From Berberis thunbergii (Eukaryota > Streptophyta > Magnoliopsida > Ranunculales > Berberidaceae): a stretch of DNA of 64,000 nucleotides. Every line of letters starts with the position of its first letter. Position 1 is the stretch's first letter. The notes under the pieces are model-generated. The model had not been told where the DNA came from. It did not search any database and saw nothing but the letters and a program-made list of their open reading frames with translations. A program made the translations under genes and the position numbers. The stretch is from NCBI GenBank assembly GCA_003290165.1, contig QNQO01001814.1, forward strand, positions 62,001 through 126,000, written 5' to 3'. Below are positions 50,201 to 61,052 of this stretch, piece by piece.

Positions 50201-52243
50201 CTCGATGGGAGCATTTAAAGGCTCATTGGCACAAGAGTTGAAAACACGTATTCAAGACTATATCATCTGCATTGAGGTGAGGCAAAGTATTGCTTTGTGT
50301 TATTCTGATTCATAATAATATCAAGTCTATTTATGTGAAACTGGAAAGTGCCCACTGAACTTCGTAAATGTCAGTCTTTATTCTGTTAGGCCCTGCAATG
50401 TGCTTATTTGGATTGCCTTTCGTCTTATTTACATTGTGGTAAAATGATTTTTGTCTTCAAATAGGTTTTCCGCAACAAACCCTAGTTGTAAACCTTCATC
50501 CTTTTTTGCTAAACCAGTTGCTTCTGTGGTTCTGCCTTGTTATATTAAGGAAGTGGTTGCTCAGATCACTAGAATAATTGTGCAAATGAAGAAAATTCAT
50601 TGGACAAGTATCTTAAATTAAAAACCATAAGTATTATTAGTAACTATTATGGTAAAACAACTATATTACTATTATCCTTCAAGATACTGGTTCATGTAGT
50701 TTTATCTACTGTCTATAAGAGAGTAATTCTGTAGCTCGCACAATTACAAGCCCTTTTTTTGCTTATCTACTTTGAATGTCAATTCTCGTTGTATTCATTA
50801 TCTTAAAAGGGCCATTGTCATGACCCGATCCGCAAAGTACTATATTGTTCGCTTTGGGCCCAAGGTCCGCAGGGTTTTAAAACACGTAGTACTTTGTAGA
50901 TCAAAATTCGTACGTATACAGTACATCACCTCCCGCGCCCAGGCGATGTGAGATTATGATCTTCTCCTTTGTAGCTTGCCAACCCTCTTGAGATCTATGA
51001 GACTATAATCTTCATCTTTGTAGCTTGCCAACTGTCTTGGAATCCATGGGCTCTTGGGCTTCTCCCTCACTCTCCCCTTCAGGTCCGCCCACACAAGGGT
51101 ATCACAGTTCACCATTTAGGAGTCCAACGTCCTCGTTGGCACACTTCCGGCTGGGTCAGGTTCTGATATCATTCTGTCGTGACCCGATTCATAGAGTATT
51201 ATATTGTCCGCTTTGGGCCCAAGGCCTGGACGACTTTAAAATACGTAGTACTTTGTAGATCCAACCTCGTACATATATAGTACATCACCATCCCGCACCC
51301 AGGCGATGTGAGACTATGATCTTCTCTTTGTAGCTTGCCAACCCTTTTGGAATCCACGGGCTCTTGGGCTTCTCCCTCACCTTCCCCTTCAGGTTCGCCC
51401 ACACAAGGGTATCACAGTCCACCCCCTTTACATCTATGGTCCAAAGAATTCCAAAGATTTATGGAGCTAGGTTTATTAATGAAAGCTTGCATCACATTTT
51501 GGCAGAGGTATCTAATGTATACAAGTTCCATTTCCTCTTCAACTATTGGCAACTTCAAGGTTTTAATCCTCACCAAATTTTAACTAAATACTCTTTCATA
51601 CAGATGGGAATTGCTGCGGTCGTGCACCTTCACGTTTTCCCAGCCAAACCTTATATACGTGGGGAAAGGTGTGTTCGTAATGTGGCAATATTGAATGACT
51701 ATGCATCACTAGGAACGCCTCCAGATCCAGATGAGGTTCAAGATGGTGCAAGGTTTACTAGGACGCGGCTTGGTCATCCTGATGAGAGGGAAAAGAGATT
51801 GAACTTCCGACAAAGTGTTTGTGATGTGGTCTTGGGAAGTGGGGAAATTGTGAGATGATACTTTTCTTCAATTATGTTGTATCAGAATTTTCATTAAATG
51901 GGCAATAGGATAACATCTTTTACCATACTGATTCTTTTGTGATGTTGTGTGTTTCTAGGTGGTCAATGATGTTAAGTTCACAGTCTCTCATGTGGTAGAA
52001 CCAGTAGAACGTGGGATTGCAAAAATAAACAAAACGCTTAATCAGATATCTGAAAATGTGAAGCAGCATGAGATGTGTAGAAAAAACTCTAAGGATGACA
52101 GTTTTCTTATTCCTTTGAACTCATGGTCAACAGAATTCACAGAAGCTCATGACCACCTTCTTGAAGGAAGCATCAGCGACAGTGGTTTGCCTAGTGGGAG
52201 GAGTAGCAATCGCACTACTATTTCTCGAAGTAGAGCCAGATGA
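35247..52243 (+). CDS. LAZ1: LAZ1-type DUF300 (TMEM184/OST-alpha-like) membrane protein, eight coding exons
   Basis: The exons are 35247-35456, 35660-35716, 39774-39882, 49364-49548, 49630-49718, 50021-50276, 51604-51849 and 51959-52243. All have GT/AG borders and consistent phases, giving 478 residues and a TGA stop. The family (PF03619) has about seven membrane helices. Here, after an N-terminal hydrophobic segment (~5-20), helices are seen near 41-63, 72-90, 190-208, 220-240, 258-282 and 303-316. Hallmarks are EEQKFLIGLILMVP, FALYCFERYLIACL, NFSQTWALYCLVQFY, FKSIVFLTWWQG and, in the soluble tail, LNFRQSVCDVVLGSGE and VSHVVEPVERGIAKIN. The length matches Arabidopsis LAZ1, a tonoplast/endomembrane protein linked to hypersensitive-type cell death in acd11 plants and to vacuole integrity. 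Intron 2 is 4.1 kb and intron 3 is 9.5 kb, both swollen by insertions. No disabling change was seen, so the gene is probably functional. Which LAZ1 paralogue it is remains open. Confidence 0.95.
36687..38348 (-). mobile_element. RTE-type non-LTR retrotransposon fragment in LAZ1 intron 2
   Basis: Minus-strand frames carry a reverse transcriptase: a linker with MKTGKIVGPDDIPIEAWKCL (37998-38336), FIDLEKAYDRVPR (37698-37886), and the catalytic block CMLFADDIVLI within 37102-37689. Next come FRYLGSIIQKNGAIGEDVDH and a 3' domain with KTRKDKIRNKIIRRYLGV and MKVVNEDI (36753-37052). The 3' end carries (ATG)n repeats (minus strand, about 36688-36703), typical of RTE/BovB-like elements. The endonuclease is missing, so it is 5'-truncated, near an A/T run at 38349. 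It is antisense to LAZ1. Confidence 0.88.
38349..39773. other. Remainder of LAZ1 intron 2
   Basis: AT-rich intron sequence in which no gene or element boundary was recognised. Confidence 0.5.
41569..41645. repeat. ~38-bp tandem duplication in LAZ1 intron 3
   Basis: AATGAATATGACATATTC and the following CACTCAC(G/A)TAGCTAATGG occur twice in tandem. Confidence 0.85.
44311..44451. repeat. 45-bp tandem repeat, three copies, in LAZ1 intron 3
   Basis: The core TTTGTTCAATGCTTCAAAAG recurs at about 44331, 44376 and 44421, an exact 45-bp period, with small differences between copies. Confidence 0.85.
45305..46028. mobile_element. hAT-like MITE (724 bp) in LAZ1 intron 3
   Basis: The terminal inverted repeats are TAGAGCTGTTAATCGGTT (left) and, in reverse complement, TAGAGATGTTAATTGGTT (right). 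An 8-bp target duplication with one mismatch flanks it (TCTACAAC 45297-45304, TCTACGAC 46029-46036). The ends are rich in GGTTCGGTT-type motifs. The purine-rich interior has a ~110-bp imperfect duplication and no coding capacity. Confidence 0.88.
46037..48440. other. LAZ1 intron 3, right part
   Basis: A 143-codon plus-strand frame (46308-46739) has no recognised domain and is probably chance or old transposon debris. The rest is AT-rich. Confidence 0.45.
48441..49260. mobile_element. hAT-like non-autonomous element in LAZ1 intron 3 (right end lost)
   Basis: The left end TAGGGATGGCAGTGGGG and subterminal GGGGCGGATAC motifs mark the same family as 17417 and 20516. The right end aligns, in inverted orientation, to the left end of the 20516 copy (a GATTTGGGGATTTGTTATTC block) but stops at AATCCGCCCA, without the terminal ~16 bases. 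It lies only ~100 bp upstream of exon 4. Confidence 0.75.
49687..49918. repeat. ~117-bp tandem duplication copying the end of LAZ1 exon 5 and its 5' splice site
   Basis: Copy 1 (49687-49803) includes the last ~30 bases of exon 5 (GAATGGAGATATGC), the donor GTAAGC and the start of intron 5. Copy 2 (49804-49918) repeats it with point changes (GAATGGAGATATCC then GTATGT). The shared intron part reads CCAGATTTTGAAAATACATT. Copy 1 carries the frame that joins in phase to exon 6. Confidence 0.9.
50816..51416 (-). mobile_element. TRIM (terminal-repeat retrotransposon in miniature) in LAZ1 intron 6
   Basis: Two direct repeats (50816-51106 and 51175-51416) begin TGTCRTGACCCG and end GGGTATCACA, sharing ATATTGTYCGCTTTGGGCCC. 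The 68-bp interior holds, on the minus strand beside the right repeat, TGATATCAGAACC (near 51160-51172), one or two transitions from the initiator-tRNA-Met PBS TGGTATCAGAGCC. No coding capacity. The left LTR carries an extra ~50-bp internal duplication (CTTTGTAGCTTGCCAAC twice). No matching target duplication was found. Confidence 0.82.
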
Positions 52244-53385
52244 TCTATGCCACCAGTCATTACATAAATTCAGTGGTAGGAGTTGAATTTGAATGCACTT
52301 TTCAAGTCTCATATAATTTTTTGGACAGCTTCAACATCTTTCTGCTGTTAGCGTTCTCGCGATGGATTTTTCATAACACTGTATGCTTTTCTTCAGGTGA
52401 CAGCTTGCGATGAGTAACTTCTAACTCAAACATAGAGCCTCAGAGTGTACAGGGAAAGAGTTATTAGAGCTTTGCAATGGAACAAGCAATTTTGACATTT
52501 AACAGGTTATGTTTACACTCGATCCGTGTTTCATCCGAGTCATCAGTGGAGAGGAAAATCCCAAAGTCAACAAAGAATATTGTGATCATAAAAGTTTATA
52601 ACCGAAAAGATGTATAATTTTACAGAAAGGATAGCTTTTCTATCTTGCGTTTAGGATGTGTGTAATCTACAGATACTAACTAAAGCAAGCAATCAAGAAA
52701 TTGTGTTCACCACTGTATCAAACTTTGCTTGATGGCCCTCGGGCAACATGAGCTTTATACTTTGGATTTATGGTCTATAAATGGCTGCTTCTGGATATTA
52801 TATGTAGCTAATTTTCATGTGTACTTGTTGGGGACTGCTTTAAAATTAATTTGTTCCATAAAAACTCCATATCAGAGCTTTGGGGTATTTCTGCCTTATG
52901 CCATTGCCCTTGTTTACGTAAGTTTCAGAACCCTGCCATTGTTGCCTTTTTATAGCTAACAACTGTACTGTAAGTCACCACTTATGTATTCAGTTCAGAC
53001 CTGTGAAATGTATCATATTGGCCAGTATTTTTAGTTGTAGTTATCTTTGGTTCTCGTGTCTCCGTAGCGAGCAAGGATACAAAGTTCTGCGCTTATAGGG
53101 TACACCCGTTCAAGTAAGGTTGTTTACTTATTATTGTCCATAGTTCTTAGAAAATGAAAGGCTTCAGCTTATGGTTGGGATCATCAATGACCGTTGTTTT
53201 GAAATAGGCAGTAAATGTTGAGCTCTGGTTTTAATGTGAACTGTGATGTTGTCACGCCCTGCAAACTGTACTTATCCTATCTATATCCAATGATTGATTC
53301 CGTGTGCTCCCACAGATTAAGGAAATTTTGACTCTATTTGCTAGGGTTGGAAAAAACCCGATTAAACCGGTAGAACTAATTGGTT
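52244..53385. other. LAZ1 3' untranslated and downstream region
   Basis: No further coding sequence was recognised. The poly-A site was not located with confidence. Confidence 0.5.
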
Positions 53386-53395
53386 CGGATTTCTG

Positions 53396-53535
53396 TTTTT
53401 TTTTTTTTTTTTTTGAAAGGCAAACATGGTTTTTATAGGATCCCAGAATCCATAAAGATGTCAAGCTGGGTTTGAACCCATGACCTAGTGGTACCATTTG
53501 TCAAGCTCTAACCGTTGAGCTATCATGCCATTGGC
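53396..53535 (-). mobile_element. tRNA-derived SINE
   Basis: On the minus strand it starts with a tRNA-like head: A box TAGCTCAACGGTTAGAGC and B box GGTTCAAACCC. It runs ~140 bp and ends in a poly-A tail (poly-T at 53396-53414 on the plus strand). A 10-bp target duplication flanks it (CGGATTTCTG 53386-53395, CGGATTTCCG 53536-53545). Confidence 0.87.
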
Positions 53536-53545
53536 CGGATTTCCG

Positions 53546-54644
53546 TTTCTAAGTGAATTTAACTAATAAAATCAAACCGCTAATAAAATCAAACCGATTG
53601 AATATATATAATAAAAATATATATTATGTTTAATTTAGTTAGTTTGTTTGGTTTTATTAACATTTTAGTCGATCGTTTGGTTTGATGTTTATATAAATAA
53701 AGATGAATTCAATTTCAATTTAAAAAAATTTGAAATCGATAAAAGTCAGTTTAGTTCTCGGTTTGAAGCTCGGAGTCTCCCTTCCAGCTTTGGACATGTA
53801 AATTGTAGTTTATTAATGCAAGTTCAACCATACCTTGTATAGGTCATGGGTTATGATCCATGAAAAAACCGGTTATGATTCTAGAAAAAGCTGAACTAGA
53901 ACTGCAATTTTCTCAGTGTTTTGACTGCTAGAAAATCTTAGTTGAGCACTTTTCCACAAATTATGACAAGTTGATTATCCTAATCAATGATAAATGTTAG
54001 ATAAGTTTATAGACACCTCATTGACTATCAACTTTAAAATATAAGATGTTTTGTACGATATATATTATTGTTTTGGGGTTTAATTAATTTGCATAGCTGG
54101 TGATTGTATTAGTAAGCAGATGAGTTAGTGATGCAACCACATGTTAAAGTGGCACCAGGAGATAATTAAAGACTATTACTTCAGTCTCCTAAACTTGGAT
54201 TAGTGACATTAGCTAGTGATTATATATTATTTGGGAAACGAAAGCTTACAGCTTGTGTGAATGCCATTGATTCCCGGGGACCAATTTTGTCAAAACTAAA
54301 CAAGAGAAATATTCTTAAGATGACAACACTTTAGGCGTTTTAGGAGTTTGTTTATTGAATATTTGAAATTTCTACTTGGATGAAATAAGCTTAAGAAAGG
54401 CAAGCCAAATTTGGGAGTTCATCTCATTTATATCTTCACTTCACTACTCAATAATAATAGGATAATACAAACATAAAACTTAAAGTTTGGCATCATATTT
54501 GCTTGGAAGCCAAAATTCATTACATCCTTTATGTCATTAGGGATCGGATTAGCGCGGTTTAGATCTCACTCAATGGGATGTTATGGACGCAAAATGACTA
54601 TCAACCTTTCTATTTCTTCACTCTACGAGTAATACTAATTACAA
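53546..54644. other. AT-rich intergenic DNA
   Basis: Short AACCG/CGGTT-type repeats (53560-53610, 53690-53760) suggest an old MITE into which the SINE inserted. No gene was recognised. Confidence 0.45.
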
Positions 54645-55367
54645 TGTGTGGATGAAAATTTTCACCGGATCATGTGCTGATCTAATTTGCATAAGATAGA
54701 AGTTAATTCTTGACACCGGTGTGGTGCCCGCCACGGGGACTATGATGCCAAAGTTAGAATAATGTGTTCAAAAAATGTTTATATATCTATATTCGAAAAG
54801 AGAATTTTGAATTAAGAAGTTACCTCCAGATGGCTTTGTGTTTGGCTATTTATAAAGGCAGATCGAGTAAACTGCTAGCTGATGAGTGAGTGATCTGCTT
54901 GCAAGCGGCTGTAACTCTGCAGATTAGTGAGACATGTGGTAGATAAGTAAGTGATCTACTTGCAGGGGGTTGTAACTCCAACAAATTAGTGAGACACGTG
55001 GCAGATAAGTGAGCTATCTGTTTGCAAGCGGTTGTAACTCCGCAGATTAGTGAGACACGTGACAGATGAGCGAGTGATCTGCTTGCAAGCGGTTGTAACT
55101 CCTCTTAGGTAGTTGTAACTTCTCTTAACTCCTTGTAACTTCCCTCAAGTAGTTGTAACCTCTCGTTGGCGGTTGTAACTTCCTGTTTAGTGACACATTT
55201 CTTGCAAACTTGTGTACTCAGCTGAGCATGGTGATCAGCGCTGAACACTATTCCTCTGTTGAGAAAAGAGTATTATGCGTTCATGGGTAATTTTTGGGCT
55301 TTTCGAAAACAACCCAAATCTTTGGGCTTCTCTATCCTGTTGTGCTAAGAGTTATTTTTGGCTCCCA
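54645..55367 (-). repeat. 3' LTR of gypsy element C
   Basis: On the minus strand it starts TGGGAGCC right after a polypurine tract (ATGAGGGGCATTTG, 55368-55381), carries a TATA-like TATAAATA near 54848-54855, and ends with U5-type sequence and ATCCACACA near 54645. Its U3 has four to five copies of a ~60-bp unit with AAGCGGTTGTAACTCC (54890-55180). The boundaries are inferred from the PPT and TG/CA ends because the partner LTR is missing. Confidence 0.7.
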
Positions 55368-56414
55368 CAAATGCCCCTCATCTCTTTTGCTTTTGAGCTG
55401 ACCGATTTTCTTTTCCTTCTTACTTAAAAGCAGGGGAGATGTATTTTCACTAAGGAGCCTCGCCAAAAATAGAAGTAGAATGCTTCTGGTCTTGCTGACT
55501 TATTTGTCTTTATTGATACAAGTAATTGATCTGCATGTAGAGGCTTTTGTTGTTGTTGAAATGTAGTCTGCTGAAGACAAAACAATTTGCATGTAGAGGC
55601 TTTTGCTGTAGATGAGATGATCTACCAGGTGACTCATACATAGTCATTTCATGGGCTCTTGGACCTTGTCCAAATAGAGAATCATCCTTAGGTGAATAAA
55701 ACAAGTCATGCCTTGACTTCCTGGTGATTTGACGACCCATCCACTAATAAATGTCACATATCTTTAGGTTGACATACCCCTATTTTAGCATAAGTTGAGG
55801 AGTAGCATATTTTTGGGCTGACCTGCCCCTATTTCAGCATGAGTTGACGAGTCTTCATTTGTTGAAGGACGAGACACTGATCTGCTGGCCGATTTTGTTT
55901 CCCTGATTGAGGAGGAAACAAATTCTGCTAAGGCTTGAGCCTTTATAGTTGTCATTGGCCGGTAGATTAAGTCATATTGGCTCAACTCTATCGCTCATTT
56001 CATGAGTTTCTGACAAACATCCGAGAAGAAGTTGTGCCCCCTAACTCTTCGCTGATGAAAGCTGAGCTAACTGCTACATTTGAAACTGCCATGCATATGT
56101 ATAGGTCCTCTCCAGGATTTGTCTGCTGATCTAATCAAGAATCGATCCAAAAATGTTGCTCTACTAGTAAGAGTTTGAATTTCTTTTGGAGTTGAATGTG
56201 ACTTCATATCAAATAGTATTATTCTTTGCTTTTATGATCCCCAAACTTTGTGTATGTTTGTTGGCCCGCTGACTTAGAAATATTTTCTTTAAAAGCGCAA
56301 AATCTTTATTGGCCTCATTCATGAGTTTTCAATGTGTTTAAGTCAGAATTTAAGCATAACTTGAAAAAGTTAATCATGGATTCAAATCTGTTTATCTTGG
56401 AAATTGCATGGAAA

Positions 56415-57066
56415 TATTGTGTGATCTGCTGACCACTTGACAAAACTTAAACGGATTTAAGTAGTCCCGAGTAAGATGCTTTTATGCATTCAATTACCCA
56501 CTCACGGAGAGTGTGATCCTCTGCTGAGGCATTATATATGTGTGATCTGCTGACCAATTGACTAAACTTAAACGGATTTAAGTAGTCCTGAGTAAGATGT
56601 TTCTATGCATTTAATTACCCACTCAAGGAGAGTGTCATCCTCTACTGAGGTGTGATCCTCTACTGAGGCATTTTTCTTGTGTGGTCTGCTGACCAATTGA
56701 CTAAACTTAAACGGATTTAAGGAGTCTTGAGTAAGATGTTTTTATGTATTGAATTACCCACTCACGTAGAGTGTCATCCTCTACTAAAGTGTGATCTTTT
56801 ACTGAGGCATTTTGCTCGTGTGGTCTGCTGACCAATTGACTAAACTTAAACAAAATTAAGTAGTCTTGAGAAAGATGTTTTTATGTATTGAATTACCCAC
56901 TCACATAGAGTGTCATCCTCTACTGAGGTGTGATCCTCTACTGAGACATTTTGCTCGTGTGGTCTACTGACTACTTGACTAAACTTAAACGGATTTAAGT
57001 AGTCCTGAGTAAGATGTTTCTATGCATTGAATTACCCACTCACGTAGAGTGCCATCCTTTACTGAG
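56415..57066. repeat. ~110-150-bp tandem repeats in element C
   Basis: About five units share CTAAACTTAAACGGATTTAA, then GAGTAAGATGTTT and ACCCACTCACGTAGAGTG, followed by a variable number of TGTGATCCTCTACTGAGG sub-repeats. Confidence 0.88.
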
Positions 57067-57682
57067 GTGTACATAAATATTTGTATTTCTGAATGTCTTC
57101 TGTTGTATGACATGTAGAACAAATTCTCGTATTTCCCTATTTCAATTGAGGAATGTGTGTTTTTTGCTGAAAAGAAAAATAATGTATCATCTGTTGTGGT
57201 ATAGTAAATATTTGTTCAGATATTTTCTTTGCAGGTCTTCTTTCATTGATGGCAGTCTCTTCGGCCAAGATTGGTTCTTCTCGTGGATAATTTGTTTGTC
57301 CGAAACGGAGAACATTGTGCATGTTCTACCGGATGAGGAGTCTCTTGTTGAAGAGATAAAATACAATAAACAGATAAAATACAACCAACTTTTTCTTACA
57401 TGTACATTGCATTTTTTTTCTAAGAAGTTAAAAATGAAAAAGCTAGGACGCCTCAACTTCAATCTACTTTGTGAAATGGTCGGTTGCCATAATCATCAGA
57501 TTTTTCTGTGTCGGAGAGTTTGATTGATTGGAATCGAGAACTCTGTGTATGCTCTACTGGTAGAGGAGTCTTTTGCTGGAGAGCGTGTTCTACGCTTGTC
57601 ACCCATGTTCTTCTTACTCTCCTTTTGATATGTATTCTTTTGTGTAGGTTGGCTATCATTCTTGAACACATCAGATATCTTA

Positions 57683-59073
57683 GCAATATTTTTTTTCATC
57701 GTCCCACAATGCATAACATTTTTCCATGGTGAAGACTTCTGCAAGAGTTTTACCTGGTTTTATGGTCAGCTCACCATACAACGGGTGATCTGCGGGTAGA
57801 CCCTTCCTGAAAACTGAGGACGCAATTTGATCATCACACCCAACTATGCTTGATTTTTCTTCCTTGAATCTTTTAATGAAGTCTCTGAGCGATTCATTTA
57901 ACTTCTTTTTCATGTTGAAAAGGTGGTCAACATGCTTTTGATAGTTTGGTAAGATGAATATTCTTTTGTGAAGACAAGAGATAGATCTCCAAAGTTGTTG
58001 ATAGACTAGGGGGTCAAAGTGTGAAACCAATCTTGTGCTACTCCCTGTAAAGTCATAGCAAATATTTTGCACATAAGCCGATCATCATTTTTGTGCAGAG
58101 TCATGACACTTCAAAAATGCTTCAAGTGTCTCTCAGGATCAAAATCTCTTTTGAAAGGGGTAAAAGTTGGTGTGGTAAACCTTGCTGGTGGAGGAGCCTC
58201 TTCAATGTTATCTGTAAAAGGTGAAGTGTTCACCAACCCTACCTCTCTAATCATCTGGATTTCTCATAACTTGTAAATTCATCAACTGCTCTTTGACCAA
58301 TCATGCCACATCATCTGCTCCAAGGGCTTGTGTGTATCCTGCTGATCGGCCGCATGGTGATTTCGATTTTGATTATCTGTGGTAGATGACTCATCATATT
58401 CCGAATTTGAATGTGACTTACCTACATGTGAGTGAGGTAGAGTCTCAATGGGATTAGCCTGAAGGCTCCTCTTGATTTGACGAGCCTCTGAATGTGGGAC
58501 GTGGGACAAATAAGTGTAGTGATCTAGATATGGTCCCCTGCGTTGTTTGCATCCATCGGGATTCATTCTTCTGCGTCGACCACTTATATTGGGTGTAGTT
58601 CGTGGTCTTAGCCTTGAGTGCACAATTGCTTGGGAGCCCAACCTTGAGAAGACTCCCCTTTGAGGTCTGAGCCTAGAGTGCACATTTACTCGAGGCCCTA
58701 ATCCCGAATGAATGCTTCAACAGGGATTGTTTCCCTATGATGGATGACTACTTCCACTTCTATGTGCATGATCTGCTGGTAGACGGCGATGTGTCGTCTG
58801 CCTTGGTGGTTCGCTCACTAATCGCTCTACCACCTGAGTTTGTTATTCCAATATTTTGGTTAGATTGGCGATCTGACCTACAAGATTTTCTTGTTGTGTC
58901 ATCTCGATTTGGCTTGTGGCAGAAGGTTGCGATTGATGGTCAGCAAGGGGTGGCAGACCCACTATCAGTGGTTGTCCAACTGGTAACGGCTGAACCCATG
59001 ATGATGATGACAACCTACTACGAGTAGAATACCTTGTAACATTATTTTTGCTAGTTTGTTTTCGAGTTCCCAC
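57683..59073 (-). pseudogene. Element C gag (frameshifted)
   Basis: It starts at ATG 59073 with a basic N-terminus (MGTRKQTSKNNVTRYSTRSR). The capsid-like part (57683-58072) includes FAMTLQGVAQDWFHTLTP before a stop, then, in another frame, KKLNESLRDFIKRFKEEKS and SSVFRKGLPADHPLYGEL, typical of PF03732. Several frame changes exist. It is not the same family as the A/B gag. Confidence 0.78.
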
Positions 59074-59179
59074 TATTGTATTGAATTGAAAATAAAAGTG
59101 TTTGTAAATGAAATTGAAACTGGATGAATGAATGTTTTTTTGTTTTTTTGTTAATGGAAAAAAGAATGCAATGAGTTTG

Positions 59180-59790
59180 CACTACACCAAAAACCCCCAT
59201 TAGCAACGGTTCTATACCGTGGGCGTAAGTCATTGTCACGGCTAAGAGCCGTGGGCTACAGAGGCGTCGCGAAATTCCTTGTAACGGCTATAAACCGTTG
59301 CTAAATATTGTAGCAACGGTTTTATGCTTGAATGGGGGAGGTGATTTTCAGCATGTAGCCACGGTTCTAAACCGTTGCAAGAACAATAGCAACGGTTTTT
59401 AGCCGTGGCAAAAATAGCCACGGTTTTAAGCCGTGACAAAGTGTAGATATTAGCAACGGTTATAAACCGTGTCTAACAAGGTAGCAACGGTTTGTAGCCG
59501 TGGCTAACCCTGGCCATGGTTTTAAGCCGTGGCTAAACAGTGAGAAATAAACTGTGGCAAACGTGATAGCAACGGTTTTTAGCCGTGGCTAACCTTGGCC
59601 ACGGTTTTAAGCCGTAGCAACTTATGAAGAACGCCCACGGTTCCTAGCCGTTGCAAGCTGTAACCACAGTTGTAAGCCGTTGGCAATTAAAACAAAATTC
59701 AAAAAAAAAATGTTTTGTTGCAACGGTTTCAAACCGTTGCAAATTAATATAATCGAAAAAAAAATTTATATATTTTTTTGCTGCTGTAGC
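59180..59790. mobile_element. Left terminus of a CACTA transposon with subterminal repeat array
   Basis: It begins CACTACACCAAAAACCCCC at 59180 (possible target base triplet TTG at 59177-59179). About twenty palindromic units follow, such as TAGCAACGGTTTTTAGCCG and TAGCCACGGTTTTAAGCCG, the same units as at 2165-2640. The element extends to the right. No opposite terminus or transposase was recognised up to 64000, so the right end is lost or outside the window. Confidence 0.87.
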
Positions 59791-60142
59791 AAAATCACAG
59801 CCGTGGCACCTACAAAATCAGTCCTTACACATAGTCCACACAAATGAGACAAAAGAATCATGAATTGGATGAACTAATTCAGCTCTAATTCAGCATGAAT
59901 TAAACAAATTAATTATCAATAATAATTCAACATATTACAAGCAATTGGTCATCGTGATTGCTCCAAACCTCCAACATGATCACTTAATCAAATACATAAT
60001 TATTCCTAATACAACTGGGTGATGTCCCTTTCAAAACACCTCCATGTTTGGCCAATCAGTTGCCTAGGTTACTAGATGCCAATAGCTCCAATGGTTGTCG
60101 TTAACATCATGCAAAAAAGGTGGGTTCTGCCAGTAACATTAC

Positions 60143-60338
60143 CAGTAACACTGCGAAAATTAAAATCTGCTAGTCCATTTCCAGATGAGTTCTGCCAGAT
60201 AGCTTCTAAAGCTGGAACTATGGGAGCTACATCCGATCCACTAGCAAGAAAACCAAGTCTGGTGAAATCATTTGCCATTTCAGCATAGTCCTCATTTACA
60301 GCATGGACAACAACATCAATCAAAATCTGTTTATTTTG
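60143..60338 (-). pseudogene. Single exon of an ABC1K (UbiB/ADCK-type atypical kinase) gene
   Basis: A 196-bp exon with acceptor CAG and donor GTAATG encodes DVVVHAVNEDYAEMANDFTR, LGFLASGSDVAPIVPALEAI and FNFRSVTG. This is the region C-terminal to the kinase core in plastid/mitochondrial ABC1K proteins, which regulate prenylquinone and lipid metabolism. The exon is intact, but no neighbouring ABC1K exon was recognised on either side, and the CACTA array begins 350 bp downstream. It is therefore more likely a captured or truncated fragment than a working gene, unless the other exons lie beyond the transposons. Resemblance to ABC1K3 is from memory. Confidence 0.7.
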
Positions 60339-61052
60339 CTGCAAATACAGAAGGATAAAGAGAGTGAGCACCATGTTGCAAATAGACCAGAAGGCAACCT
60401 GTTCCTGTGCATGTATATGTGTACCATATGGCACAACACAGCTTCTAAAATCTAAAAATAGTAGATTTATGAATATCCAAAGAGATACCATATAACCATT
60501 CTATTCTGAATGAACACATATTTGACAAGGAAAAATTCGGATTCAAGCTGATGAGAAACAATACGCACCATTGTGTGACAATTCTGTTTTTCTTTTCCCT
60601 TTTGGTTTTTTCTCTTTTATATTTCATATTTCTTCCTATTCATAATCAAACTTTATTCGATATGTCACTTTACATGAAACTTAGCAAATAGTTAATGATA
60701 TCAAGCTAATATTAGAATGTGAAAATTTTCATAACAATCATTATGACATAAATATTCAAGGAACGAAAAACAAAGAGGGGCGGTTTCAGGGCCTTTTGGT
60801 TTTTTTTTCTGTTTGCAGTAGTAGGTAATTGCTCTGTTTTCAACAGCAGCCCTATCAGGTTCTGTTTCAGCAACAACTTGTTTGGTTTTATTTTTAGCAG
60901 TGGTTACACGTCCGTTTGGTAATTGCTCTGAAGTATGTTTGTTGAATTGGGTGTTATTCTTTGGTGAAGTCACTTTTTGAGAAAATTATGGATATAGTTG
61001 AGATTTTTCAGTGACATGCCTAACATATCTATGCATTCCTTATGCTGGATTT

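Larger units (their letters stand above)
55368..59179 (-). mobile_element. Internal region of gypsy element C (gag only, pol absent)
   Basis: From right to left it holds a ~105-bp leader remnant, a broken gag, a tandem array and the polypurine tract. Only about 2.3 kb separates gag from the 3' LTR, with no reverse transcriptase or integrase. It fits the gag-only non-autonomous class (TR-GAG). The 5' LTR is missing; a CACTA terminus begins at 59180 where it should follow. Confidence 0.7.

Noticed and set aside
57107..57523. Plus-strand frame of 138 codons
   Set aside because: It lies antisense within gag-only element C and has no domain.
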